A stretch of DNA of 64,000 nt, from NCBI GenBank assembly GCA_016927595.1, contig JAFGMI010000019.1, forward strand, positions 62,001 through 126,000, in the 5' to 3' direction. Positions 27,418 to 36,992 of this stretch are shown here, piece by piece. The notes below the pieces were generated by a model. That model made no database searches. It saw nothing but the letters and a program-made list of their open reading frames with translations, and was not told the origin of the DNA. Within the stretch, counting starts at the first letter, position 1. The number at the start of each line of letters is the position of its first letter. Made by a program: the position numbers and the translations under genes. This stretch comes from Melioribacteraceae bacterium. GTDB taxonomy: Bacteria; Bacteroidota; Ignavibacteria; Ignavibacteriales; Melioribacteraceae.

Positions 27418-27445
27418 AAATATGCGGACTTATTAATCGTTTAAA

Positions 27446-28684
27446 TCAATTATTTCGATTTTTCTTTCGCGATTCGCGTTTAGCTTTCTTCAATTCTTCC
27501 GAAATCTGTTTCAATTTGATGATTGAAAGACTGTCTCCTGATTCTGTGTATATATTTTTCGATAAAGAGTCCATCTTCATGCCAAAAGCCTCCCAATCCG
27601 TAGAGGTAGCCTGCATAGCAGCATTAATTGATTCTGTGATTACCGCTCCCAGATTCCCAAAATCCAGATCGATTTCAACATCATTATCTTTATCCAGAGG
27701 ACCTTTATACTTGAAATTTAATCCATTTAAAGAACTACTGAAGCCAAGTTTAATTTTATTCAGCTCTTCGGCAAGCATATCTAATTCAATTTTAAGGCTG
27801 TCGTATACAAGTAAATCCTGGGATAAATTTAAGGAGGTAGGTATTGTTAACTCCCAGAAATTCGAATCAATAGTATAGTGGTACTCCTCCGGAGATAAAG
27901 GTGAGATAAAAGCTTTCTCCGGAAATACTCTTGGAATAAGCTTTCCGGATTTTCCCTCAATGGTTTTATCCTGGTTAATGAACTCTTCGGCGGCAGTAAA
28001 TAATTCTTTTGAATCGAATACAATATCAGATCCGAACACGGTATCCGGAGTCATTATTATATATTTTCTGGGTTGACTATCAGATACAGATTCAAATGAA
28101 CTTACCGATTTGTAAGTATCTTTTTTCGGCTGAGTGACGTTTGCATAATTTGGAATATTGATCCTGTCGAACGAAAAATTGTATATATCAGCTCCCAGAG
28201 ATTTATGCAGGTTTGAAAGATTTGGATCAAACGCAACATCACCTTCCTCGTTTATTAATACTGAAGCGTATAAATCATCTTTATATGAATTAAGTATCGA
28301 GTCAATTTTTTTCTCTTCGGTTTCATCCAATTCAAACTGCTTCTTGAAATTAGTGTAGTTCTCACTTTTGAAATCACCCTTAACGGATTCTATTTTATAA
28401 TTGTCATTGCCATATGAATCAGATTCCAGCTGTAGTACTTTATTGTTTTCTTTATCCAGCGGCAAACTGTTATAAAGAGCAAAGTTAAATATGTCTTCAT
28501 CTGTCAAAGATGATTTTGAGAATACCGGAAATAGGCCCCGGGTATATTCTGCCAGAAGGTCTTTACCAGTACTCTGCAGCGCAACATATCCTTTATCGCT
28601 GTACTTAAAGAAAATCATCAGCGCAATTGTAAGTACGGCAAGAAGTATCCAGGGGATATATTTTTTTATATTACTACTTTTCAT
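27446..28684 (-). CDS. Unknown single-pass membrane protein next to ECF sigma factor
   Basis: I do not recognise a family. The 412-residue product has a short basic N terminus, one membrane helix (about 11-27), then a long, acidic extracytoplasmic region and a strongly basic C-terminal tail (KKAKRESRKKNRNN). Helical stretches occur near 300-320 and 380-405. There is no zinc-finger anti-sigma motif. It begins 5 bases after the stop of the ECF sigma gene. That is where anti-sigma factors usually lie, so a sigma-binding or signal-receiving role is possible but unproven; the topology (short cytoplasmic N terminus of about 10 residues) leaves little room for classic sigma binding. Confidence 0.6.
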   Translation of the reverse strand: MKSSNIKKYIPWILLAVLTIALMIFFKYSDKGYVALQSTGKDLLAEYTRGLFPVFSKSSLTDEDIFNFALYNSLPLDKENNKVLQLESDSYGNDNYKIESVKGDFKSENYTNFKKQFELDETEEKKIDSILNSYKDDLYASVLINEEGDVAFDPNLSNLHKSLGADIYNFSFDRINIPNYANVTQPKKDTYKSVSSFESVSDSQPRKYIIMTPDTVFGSDIVFDSKELFTAAEEFINQDKTIEGKSGKLIPRVFPEKAFISPLSPEEYHYTIDSNFWELTIPTSLNLSQDLLVYDSLKIELDMLAEELNKIKLGFSSSLNGLNFKYKGPLDKDNDVEIDLDFGNLGAVITESINAAMQATSTDWEAFGMKMDSLSKNIYTESGDSLSIIKLKQISEELKKAKRESRKKNRNN

Positions 28685-28689
28685 AAGTC

Positions 28690-29286
28690 TTACGCGTTCA
28701 ACTCTCTCTGATATGGTTCCAAAATAAATCTCAAACTCTCACGCGCTCTGAATATGCGCGATTTAATAGTCCCAACTTCACAGTTTAACTGATCTGCAAT
28801 TTCCTTATAACTCAATCCGTCAATATCCCTTAATATTAAAGGGATTTTTAATTTTTCAGGTAATTTCTGAATACTCTTCCGTACAAGTCCGGGAATATCA
28901 AGCGTTTCGGAATGTGTTTTGACACTCAATTCATTATGAGAATCTTTTATCGGAGTAAATATGCTACGTACCCGCTTTTTCCTCAAATAATCGCGGCACT
29001 TGTTAACCGTTATCCGATAAAGCCATGTCGTAAACTTGGACTCGAAACGAAATTCTTTTAACTTATGATATACGCTTATGAAAACATCCTGTGAAATATC
29101 ATCAACAAACTCGGTATCTCCCAGCGTAAGATAAACCAGGTTCCGAACTTTCTCTTTATGAAGATTTACCAATGTCTCGAATGCAGCATCCTCACCATCA
29201 ATATAGGATCTGATAAGTTCGAAATCTTTATCTTCAATTTCTTTACCGCTTTCCGATAATTCTTCGTAATTACTATTCAAATCCAT
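28690..29286 (-). CDS. ECF-family RNA polymerase sigma factor
   Basis: The 198-residue protein has sigma region 2 (about 25-105, with DDISQDVFISVYHKLKEF and TTWLYRITVNKCRDYLRKKR) and region 4 (about 135-188, with LPEKLKIPLILRDIDGLSYKEIA and VGTIKSRIFRARESL). Regions 1 and 3 are absent, as in ECF (group 4) sigma factors. It should direct RNA polymerase to a small stress or envelope regulon. AGGA just before the ATG is the ribosome site. It is the first gene of the seven-gene signalling operon, and a sigma-E-like promoter lies directly upstream, which suggests self-activation. Confidence 0.93.
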   Translation of the reverse strand: MDLNSNYEELSESGKEIEDKDFELIRSYIDGEDAAFETLVNLHKEKVRNLVYLTLGDTEFVDDISQDVFISVYHKLKEFRFESKFTTWLYRITVNKCRDYLRKKRVRSIFTPIKDSHNELSVKTHSETLDIPGLVRKSIQKLPEKLKIPLILRDIDGLSYKEIADQLNCEVGTIKSRIFRARESLRFILEPYQRELNA

Positions 29287-29289
29287 TCC

Positions 29290-29318
29290 TTAGACGAGAT
29301 AATTTAATTTGAAGTTCC
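29290..29318 (-). promoter_or_regulatory. Candidate ECF-type promoter of the sigma/partner-switching operon
   Basis: On the minus strand GGAACTT (29318-29312) and GTCTAA (29295-29290) are separated by 16 bases, close to the E. coli sigma-E pattern. The -10 element ends only three bases before the sigma gene's ATG, so the predicted transcript would start at or inside the ATG and be leaderless. A TTGACA at 29348-29343 could belong to a second, housekeeping promoter, but no good -10 is seen at 17 bases. Confidence 0.45.
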
Positions 29319-29509
29319 AATAAGAAAATTTATATTCACTATTGTCAAAATTGTTATTTTAATCGGCGTAAAACAAGAATAACTTTATTTTTACACGTTA
29401 ATTCAATAATTTGTACGGTAATATAATTATTTATATCAAATAATATTTAATTCTTCATTTATTTTGAACAGTTCTGAAAAATTTTAATAAACTAATCCGG
29501 GATGACAAT

Positions 29510-29848
29510 ATGAAAATTAAAACAAATGAAAAGTACGGTGCCCTTGTAATCGAATTAAAAGGGAATGTAATGGGGGGACCCGAGGCTCAGGAATTCCAGG
29601 ATTTACTTCACAAATCATTAGAGGATGGAAAGAAAAACGTAGTTGTTGATCTGGCGAATGTTAAGTTTATGAATAGTTCTGGTTTAGGAATGCTAATAAG
29701 TGGATTCACCACAATGAAAAACGGCGGTGGGTTACTAAAGCTTGCGAATGCAACTGAAAAAATAAACAGCCTTCTTGTTATTACAAAATTAATCACCATT
29801 TTTGAACATTTTGAATCTGTTGACAAAGCAGTAGCTAGTTTTAAATAA
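29510..29848 (+). CDS. STAS-domain anti-anti-sigma factor (second copy)
   Basis: This 112-residue single STAS protein has the switch loop FMNSSGLGMLISG (53-65), with the phosphorylatable serine at 56 or 57. It differs clearly from the STAS protein inside the divergent operon, so it is a paralogue with its own partner or an extra input to the same kinase. No kinase or phosphatase gene is beside it on its own strand; the seven-gene signalling operon is transcribed away from it, 223 bases distant. A strong terminator follows, so it is a single-gene transcript. Confidence 0.9.
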   Translation: MKIKTNEKYGALVIELKGNVMGGPEAQEFQDLLHKSLEDGKKNVVVDLANVKFMNSSGLGMLISGFTTMKNGGGLLKLANATEKINSLLVITKLITIFEHFESVDKAVASFK

Positions 29849-29872
29849 AAATAAATTTAAGTGATATCTTTT

Positions 29873-29902
29873 AAAGCTCCGGTGTTTATCGGAGCTTTTT
29901 TT
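29873..29902 (+). terminator. Rho-independent terminator after the STAS gene
   Basis: A 9-bp stem (AAAGCTCCG/CGGAGCTTT) with an 8-base loop is followed by seven Ts. It separates the STAS gene from purA. Confidence 0.9.
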
Positions 29903-29930
29903 GCCTTCCTTTTCTTAATGTGAGGATTAA

Positions 29931-31202
<1,272 letters not shown>

Positions 31203-31296
31203 GAAAAAAGTTTCGTTCAGATTTTCACTTTGATCTTTACTTTTTTTCCATAGTGTTCGGGCACTATTTGCGGTTATTATCATCCAGGAATTGACA

Positions 31297-32508
31297 ATGC
31301 AAGTTAAGATGTCGGGCGGACCTGCAACGCTCCAAATAAAACTGATACTGCTATTAATAGCTCTGCTGATTGCAACAGGTACACTTGTTTATACTCAAAT
31401 ACTGGTCAATGACCTGCAGGAGCGTGAAAGGCAAATTGTGCAGTTGTACGCTAGCAGTCTGGAATCAGTTGCAAAGAATTCATTCTCCGGCGTTGATTTT
31501 ACATTTCAGCTCGATATCATTAAAAAAATTGATTTCCCTTTAATACTAGCCAATGTTGACAGCAATAATAATGTTAGTGAAATTATCAATTTCAGAAATA
31601 TTGAAATTGATCCGCTAACCTCTGCTGATGAATTACATTCAATTCTTAAGACAAAAGCGCAGGAATTAAGATCCATTCACGAACCAATTCCGATTGTGAT
31701 TGATAATAATCAAACAAGGCAGCTGGTATTCTACGGCGATACTAAACTTGTGGAAAAACTTAAGTACTATCCTTATCTCCAAATATTATTCGCCGTAATT
31801 TTCTTACTCATTTCGTATATATCATTTAATTACCTCAAGCGTACCGAACAAAGTAATATCTGGGTCGGTATGGCAAAAGAAACAGCACACCAGTTGGGCA
31901 CGCCAATTTCAAGTCTGATGGGCTGGCGGGAATTACTTATTATGAACTACAACAATGCCGATAGTGTGCAGGATGTGGCAAATGAAATGGAAAATGATTT
32001 ATCGAGACTCAATAAGATAACAAACAGATTCTCTAAAATTGGTTCCAAGACAGAACTCCAGCCTGAAAATCTGTATGATGTAATTACTAAAGTTATCGAT
32101 TATTTTAAGAGACGGATCCCTCAAAAAAGTAAAAAGGTAAATATAAGTATTAAGGGCGATCCATCACTCAAATGCCTGATAAATTCAGACTTATTCGAGT
32201 GGGTTATTGAAAACCTTGTTAAAAATTCTCTCGATGCAATCGGATCTGAAAAACAAGGAGAAATACTAATTAGTTTTGAAAAGACAGATGGATTTGTTGA
32301 AATTGAAGTTTCAGATAACGGAAAAGGGATTGATCTTCGTAAAAGGCAGGATGTATTCAGACCCGGTTATAGTACTAAGAAAAGGGGTTGGGGTCTTGGG
32401 CTGAGCCTTGCAAAAAGAATTATTGAAGATTATCATAAGGGTAAGATTTATGTAAAATCTTCTGTGGTTAATCAAGGAACAACATTCCATATTACTCTTC
32501 GTGCATAA
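31297..32508 (+). CDS. Membrane sensor histidine kinase
   Basis: The 403-residue protein has two membrane helices (about 15-33 and 161-180) around a periplasmic domain of about 125 residues with no recognisable fold. The histidine phosphorylation site is His198 in KETAHQLGTPISSL. The ATP-binding part has the N box NLVKNSLDAI, the G1 box VSDNGKGI and the G2 box GWGLGLSLAKRI. No HAMP domain is evident. A TTG at 31291 is in frame, but AGGA sits correctly for the ATG at 31297. No response regulator gene is adjacent, so its partner must lie elsewhere. Confidence 0.9.
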   Translation: MQVKMSGGPATLQIKLILLLIALLIATGTLVYTQILVNDLQERERQIVQLYASSLESVAKNSFSGVDFTFQLDIIKKIDFPLILANVDSNNNVSEIINFRNIEIDPLTSADELHSILKTKAQELRSIHEPIPIVIDNNQTRQLVFYGDTKLVEKLKYYPYLQILFAVIFLLISYISFNYLKRTEQSNIWVGMAKETAHQLGTPISSLMGWRELLIMNYNNADSVQDVANEMENDLSRLNKITNRFSKIGSKTELQPENLYDVITKVIDYFKRRIPQKSKKVNISIKGDPSLKCLINSDLFEWVIENLVKNSLDAIGSEKQGEILISFEKTDGFVEIEVSDNGKGIDLRKRQDVFRPGYSTKKRGWGLGLSLAKRIIEDYHKGKIYVKSSVVNQGTTFHITLRA

Positions 32509-32862
32509 ACTCCGAAAGTATGGTCCCGGATAATTTAATTTATCTGGCACAATCATTGTTTAATTATAACTGCATTATTTGAATTAAATATACCCCTTCC
32601 ATTTTTTAGCAATCCAAGCTGCTGTGTCTGTGCCCTCAACACAGCAGCTTCCCTTCTGAAATGATCATTTTAATAGCTTTTATATAATTATTATTCCCGG
32701 TTAAAATTTATTATTTTCAGGAAATTCATTTTAAGAAATATGCAGTGTGTGAAGTCCACTGAATTCAGGAATTAATTACCGGTAATTCTTACGAGAACTT
32801 TCTTAGAATTGTTCAGTAGTCATAGTTTGTTAATAAATTTAGGAAAAAATCAGGACTATAAA
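32509..32862. other. 354-base intergenic region with a strong hairpin
   Basis: No supported gene is seen. The frame of the next gene could extend back to 32809, but without a ribosome site. The main content is a perfect 12-bp inverted repeat at 32616-32650. The remainder is AT-rich and presumably includes the comEB promoter. Confidence 0.55.
32616..32650. repeat. 12-bp perfect inverted repeat (stem-loop)
   Basis: AAGCTGCTGTGT and ACACAGCAGCTT pair over an 11-base loop. No T tract follows on either strand, so it is not a standard terminator. It lies about 110 bases after the sensor kinase stop and 210 bases before comEB. It might be a transcript-end stabiliser, a small-RNA structure or an operator. 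Confidence 0.6.
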
Positions 32863-33354
32863 ATGCCAGTAAAAAAGAAAAAAAGACCTAGCTGGGATGA
32901 ATATTTCCTTAAAGTTGCAATGCTGGTATCCGAAAGAGCCACCTGTCCGAGGATGCATGTAGGATGCGTGTTGGTTAGAGATAAGCAGATTTTAGCTACC
33001 GGATACAATGGTTCAATTCCAGGAGACGTGCATTGCGAAGATGCGGGCTGTCTGATAGTTGATAACCATTGTGTAAGAACTATACATGCTGAGATGAACG
33101 CTATTCTGCAATGTTCATCACATGGAGTGAATACTACCGGGGCTAAAGCTTATATCACAAATATGCCCTGTACAACGTGCGCAAAGGCTCTGATCGCGGC
33201 AGGAATTAAAGAGATTATAATCTTTACCGATTATCATGATACACTGGCAGAGAAATTTTTCAACATCGCCAAAGTAAAAGTCAAAAGAATGAAAATGCCC
33301 GATACCAAGATTATTTATGATATAGATAATTATTCATCGATTAAAAAGATATAA
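32863..33354 (+). CDS. dCMP deaminase (ComEB-like)
   Basis: The zinc-dependent cytidine/deoxycytidylate deaminase motif is complete: HAEMNAI (His ligand and proton-shuttle Glu) and MPCTTCAKAL (two Cys ligands). The early TCPRMHVGCVLV and GYNGSIPGDVHCEDAGC segments are typical of dCMP deaminase, with additional Cys/His for a structural zinc. It converts dCMP to dUMP for thymidylate synthesis. The 163-residue form from the ATG at 32863, with AGGA upstream, begins with the basic PVKKKKRPSWDEYF common in the family. The longer frame from 32809 adds 18 unrelated residues and is rejected. Confidence 0.92.
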   Translation: MPVKKKKRPSWDEYFLKVAMLVSERATCPRMHVGCVLVRDKQILATGYNGSIPGDVHCEDAGCLIVDNHCVRTIHAEMNAILQCSSHGVNTTGAKAYITNMPCTTCAKALIAAGIKEIIIFTDYHDTLAEKFFNIAKVKVKRMKMPDTKIIYDIDNYSSIKKI

Positions 33355-33425
33355 TTAACTCATACACTTTGATCAGCTTTTAATCCATTATGTTTATATT
33401 TTAATCTTGTTTATTTTAGAATCAT

Positions 33426-35552
33426 ATGAAACTATCGAAAGAAAATCTGAAAAAATATTTTCTACCGGAAAATTTCTTTAACAGAGATTTGAGCTGGCTC
33501 GAATTTAATAGAAGAGTTCTGGAAGAAGCACTTAATCCTTCCCTCCCGCTACTTGATAAAGTTAAGTTCATCTCAATTTTCTTTTCTAATCTCGATGAGT
33601 TTTATATGATCAGAGTATCGGGATTAAGAGAACAAATCAGAGCAAGAATTTTCGAACCGGCGATAGATGGTTTAACCCCTATGGAGGAAACACTGGAAAT
33701 TGAAAAGGGGGTTAAACCCTTGTTGACGAGTATTTATGATTTGTGGAAAAAAACTGTTATCCCGGCACTAAAGGAAAACAATGTATATATAAGCAGCTTC
33801 AGAGATTTTTCCAAAACTGCAAGGGAACAGCTAAAAGAATATTTTTACAAGGAAATATATCCTGTGTTAACACCTCTTGCTTTCGATCCGGGCAGACCGT
33901 TTCCTTATATTTCAAATTTAAGTCTGAGTTTTGCGATTTTAATTAAAAAACAAAACGGCGAAAAGCATTTTGCCAGAGTAAAAATACCGAGTATATTACC
34001 AAGATTGTTAAGAGTCGACCATATTATTCCGACAGTAAAAAAAAACAATTCGCATCAGCCTGTCAAATACATTTGGCTGGAAGATCTGATAAAGTACAAT
34101 CTACCAATATTGTTTCCTGGTGTTGAAGTACTTGAAGCTCATACTTTCCGGATAACCAGAAATACGGATTTGGAAATTCAGGAAGATGAAGCCGACGACC
34201 TTCTTGAATTAATTGAAGAAAATATAAAGCAGAGAAAGTTCGGCTCAGTGGTTAGGCTTGAAGTTGAAAAGGCTATGCCGGATTTTATGCTGGAAACACT
34301 AGTCGAAAATCTGGAAATTACAAAAGAATCAATTCATATAATTGATGGTCCTCTCGGTCTCAGTTCGGTAATGCAACTATATGATTTACCTCTAAGTCAT
34401 CTTAAGGAAAAACCATTCCACCCGGTAACACCTTCCATATTTGAGGATGAAGAAAATATTTTTTCACTGATTAAAAAGCACGACATAATTCTGCATCATC
34501 CTTATGATTCTTTCAATCCGGTAATTGAATTTATTAAGAAAGCTTCACAGGATCCTGATGTTCTTGCTATCAAACAAACTCTTTACAGGGTGGGTCAGGA
34601 TTCCCCTATCGTTAAATCACTTATAGAAGCAGCGGACAGAAAAAAACAGGTCGCAGTTCTTGTTGAACTTAAGGCGCGCTTCGACGAAGAGAATAATATT
34701 TACTGGGCTAGAGAGCTTGAAAAAGCAGGCGTGCATGTTGTTTATGGACTTGTTGGCTTGAAAACTCATGCTAAGATGACACTGGTTGTAAAACGGGAAA
34801 CCGATGGTGTTAAAAGATATGTTCACCTGGGTACGGGAAATTATAATGCCTCGACAGCAAAGTTATACACTGACCTGGGATTGTTTACGGCCGATGAAGC
34901 AATATGCGCGGACGTTTCAGAGATTTTTAATTTCTTAACAGGTTATTCTGAACAAAAATCTTATAGAAAACTATTTGTATCGCCGATAAATGTGAGGGAA
35001 AGTTTCCTAAAATTAATACAGAGAGAGATTAAAAATGTTAAAGCCGGCAATGTAGGTAGACTTATTTTTAAGTTAAACTCCCTGGTTGATCCGGTAATAA
35101 TAGCGGCACTTTATGAAGCATCGAAGCAGGGCGTTCAAATTGATCTGATTGTAAGAGGGATATGCTGCCTTGTTCCGGGTGTTCCTAAACTGAGTACAAA
35201 TATAAGAGTAAGAAGCATCGTTGGACGATTTCTTGAGCACAGTCGTGTTTATTATTTTTACAATAAAGGGGACGAAGAAATATACCTCAGTAGTGCAGAT
35301 CTGATGCAGAGAAACCTGGACAGAAGAGTTGAGCAAACCTTCCCGGTACAGGATCCTAAGATTAAGGAAGAAATAAAGAAGAATATTCTGGATATTGCAT
35401 TAAGAGATACAGAAAAAGCAAGGCTGCTTCTGCCGACTGGTAAATATATTGTAAACAGAAGAGTGTATAATCAAAGCGAACTAAACATGCAGGAATGGCT
35501 GATGAATTTTGTTTCAAGCAATTCAAAACCCATAAAGAAAAAAGTTAAATAG
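33426..35552 (+). CDS. ppk1: Polyphosphate kinase 1
   Basis: The 708-residue enzyme reversibly moves the terminal phosphate of ATP onto polyphosphate. The N-terminal NRDLSWLEFNRRVLEEA motif, the head domain, and two C-terminal phospholipase-D-like domains are present. The autophosphorylated histidine is His448 in LKTHAKM, equivalent to E. coli His435. Further motifs are IKQTLYRVG and HLGTGNYN. The gene is transcribed alone and ends 5 bases before the stop of the convergent feoB membrane-domain gene. No ppx is nearby. Confidence 0.97.
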   Translation: MKLSKENLKKYFLPENFFNRDLSWLEFNRRVLEEALNPSLPLLDKVKFISIFFSNLDEFYMIRVSGLREQIRARIFEPAIDGLTPMEETLEIEKGVKPLLTSIYDLWKKTVIPALKENNVYISSFRDFSKTAREQLKEYFYKEIYPVLTPLAFDPGRPFPYISNLSLSFAILIKKQNGEKHFARVKIPSILPRLLRVDHIIPTVKKNNSHQPVKYIWLEDLIKYNLPILFPGVEVLEAHTFRITRNTDLEIQEDEADDLLELIEENIKQRKFGSVVRLEVEKAMPDFMLETLVENLEITKESIHIIDGPLGLSSVMQLYDLPLSHLKEKPFHPVTPSIFEDEENIFSLIKKHDIILHHPYDSFNPVIEFIKKASQDPDVLAIKQTLYRVGQDSPIVKSLIEAADRKKQVAVLVELKARFDEENNIYWARELEKAGVHVVYGLVGLKTHAKMTLVVKRETDGVKRYVHLGTGNYNASTAKLYTDLGLFTADEAICADVSEIFNFLTGYSEQKSYRKLFVSPINVRESFLKLIQREIKNVKAGNVGRLIFKLNSLVDPVIIAALYEASKQGVQIDLIVRGICCLVPGVPKLSTNIRVRSIVGRFLEHSRVYYFYNKGDEEIYLSSADLMQRNLDRRVEQTFPVQDPKIKEEIKKNILDIALRDTEKARLLLPTGKYIVNRRVYNQSELNMQEWLMNFVSSNSKPIKKKVK

Positions 35553-35557
35553 CCTAT

Positions 35558-36973
35558 TTAAGAAATCAACCTGTACAAGTGCGCTACAATAAAACATACA
35601 GTAAAACCCATTATCAACGGTAAAAAAGTTGCTACAGCCGTCCATTTTACACTTTTAGTCTCTTTATATATTGTATAAATCGTTGTCGAACAAGGATTAT
35701 GCAGAAGACTAAAAAGCATCAGATTAATTCCAGTTAATGTCGTCCAGCCTCCGGCTTGTAAAATAGTTGTTGTATCCTTAATCGAATCAAGTTCGAACAT
35801 TACGCCTGCACCCTCTCCAATACCAGACAATCTTGCTGTCATAACTGTAAGCATTAAAACCGTCGGGATCACGATTTCATTTGCCGGTATGGCTATTATG
35901 TAGGCCAAAAGTATAACTCCATTAAGTCCGATCAGTAATCCGAGAGGATTAGCCCAATCAATAAAATATTCTGCCAGACTAATTCCCTGTATGTTAATGT
36001 TAGCTACCAGCCAAATTACAATACCGGCTGGTAATGCGAATACAATGGCGCGCCATAGAACAAAAAGTGTTCTGTCTATCAATGAAGTATATAAGGTTTG
36101 TAAAATTCTGGGAGGGCGATACGGCGGGAGTTCCAGACTAAATGCGGACGCTTCTCCTTTTAGTATTGATTTGGATAGTGTCCAGGAAACAACGAGACTT
36201 AAAATTATACCGAGAAGGGCAACCGCAACAACAGCAGCAGCTGTTGCCAGTCCGGCAAAATGCACAGGAACAACAGATCCAATAAATATAGTTGCAATCA
36301 ATATCTGCGTGGGCCATCGGCCGTTGCAGAGCGAAAAATTATTTGTGATAATTGCTAACAACCTTTCTCGCGGACTGTCTATAACCCTTGCTGCAACAAC
36401 CCCGGCGGCATTGCACCCAAAACCCATAGCCATTGTTAGAGCTTGTTTACCATGGGCACCTGCTTTTCTGAATAAAAAATCCATATTAAAGGAGACTCGG
36501 GGCAGGTATCCGAAATCTTCCAAAAGTGTAAATATCGGGAAAAATATTGCCATGGGTGGAAGCATTACCGCAACGACCCACGCCATCGCCAGATATGCGC
36601 CATCTATCAGAATGCCATCGACAAAATAAGACAAACCAATGTCGGATGAGATTTGCTTCAACCATGGGTGAACATTGTCGAGTAATAATTCAGCTATCAG
36701 AGAAGAAGGATAATTTGATCCGACTATTGTAACCCAGAACACAAGTGCCAATAGGACAAACATTATTGGGAATCCTAATGCTTTACTGGTCAGAATTTTA
36801 TCGATCTTGGCATCGAAGGAATATGAATCCTTGTTTTTACTGGTTTTTACAGTATTACTCGATATTGCCGCAGCTTCCGAATAAATTGACTCGATTATGG
36901 AGTCGTGAAAACTTTCCCCAATCTCCCATCTTAATTCGTTTGCACGATTAGTTATATCGGTATAATTCTTCAT
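35558..36973 (-). CDS. feoB: FeoB membrane (permease) domain, separate protein
   Basis: This protein holds the membrane part of the ferrous iron transporter FeoB: two Gate (nucleoside-recognition) domains and the FeoB core with about ten helices. Family landmarks are the pre-membrane IDKILTSKALGFPIMF, LPPMAIFFPIFTLLEDFGYLPRVSF, AMGFGCNAAGV and LHNPCSTTIYT, which include the conserved cysteines. The N-terminal 60 residues match the linker that follows the GTPase in normal FeoB, so the split falls between helical linker and membrane part. Start: GTG at 36985 lies inside the GGAG site, so ATG 36973 is preferred. It begins shortly after the GTPase gene stop, in the same operon. Confidence 0.88.
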   Translation of the reverse strand: MKNYTDITNRANELRWEIGESFHDSIIESIYSEAAAISSNTVKTSKNKDSYSFDAKIDKILTSKALGFPIMFVLLALVFWVTIVGSNYPSSLIAELLLDNVHPWLKQISSDIGLSYFVDGILIDGAYLAMAWVVAVMLPPMAIFFPIFTLLEDFGYLPRVSFNMDFLFRKAGAHGKQALTMAMGFGCNAAGVVAARVIDSPRERLLAIITNNFSLCNGRWPTQILIATIFIGSVVPVHFAGLATAAAVVAVALLGIILSLVVSWTLSKSILKGEASAFSLELPPYRPPRILQTLYTSLIDRTLFVLWRAIVFALPAGIVIWLVANINIQGISLAEYFIDWANPLGLLIGLNGVILLAYIIAIPANEIVIPTVLMLTVMTARLSGIGEGAGVMFELDSIKDTTTILQAGGWTTLTGINLMLFSLLHNPCSTTIYTIYKETKSVKWTAVATFLPLIMGFTVCFIVAHLYRLIS

Positions 36974-36992
36974 TCCAAAGCTCACTCCCCTG

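Noticed and set aside
31250-31267. 6-bp hairpin (ATAGTG/CACTAT) between purA and the sensor kinase
   Set aside because: The stem is short and is not followed by a T tract; too weak to call a terminator.
32809-32862. 18-residue N-terminal extension of the dCMP deaminase
   Set aside because: There is no ribosome site before it, and the deaminase family begins at the ATG at 32863 with AGGA upstream.
35547-35559. Palindrome AAATAGCCTATTT at the convergent ppk1/feoB ends
   Set aside because: With one base between the arms it cannot form a hairpin, and it is made from the ends of two genes.
35991-36629. Long open frame (212 codons) on the plus strand inside the FeoB membrane gene
   Set aside because: It is antisense to a clearly recognised FeoB domain; its composition reflects the reverse of membrane codons and it has no ribosome site or family resemblance.
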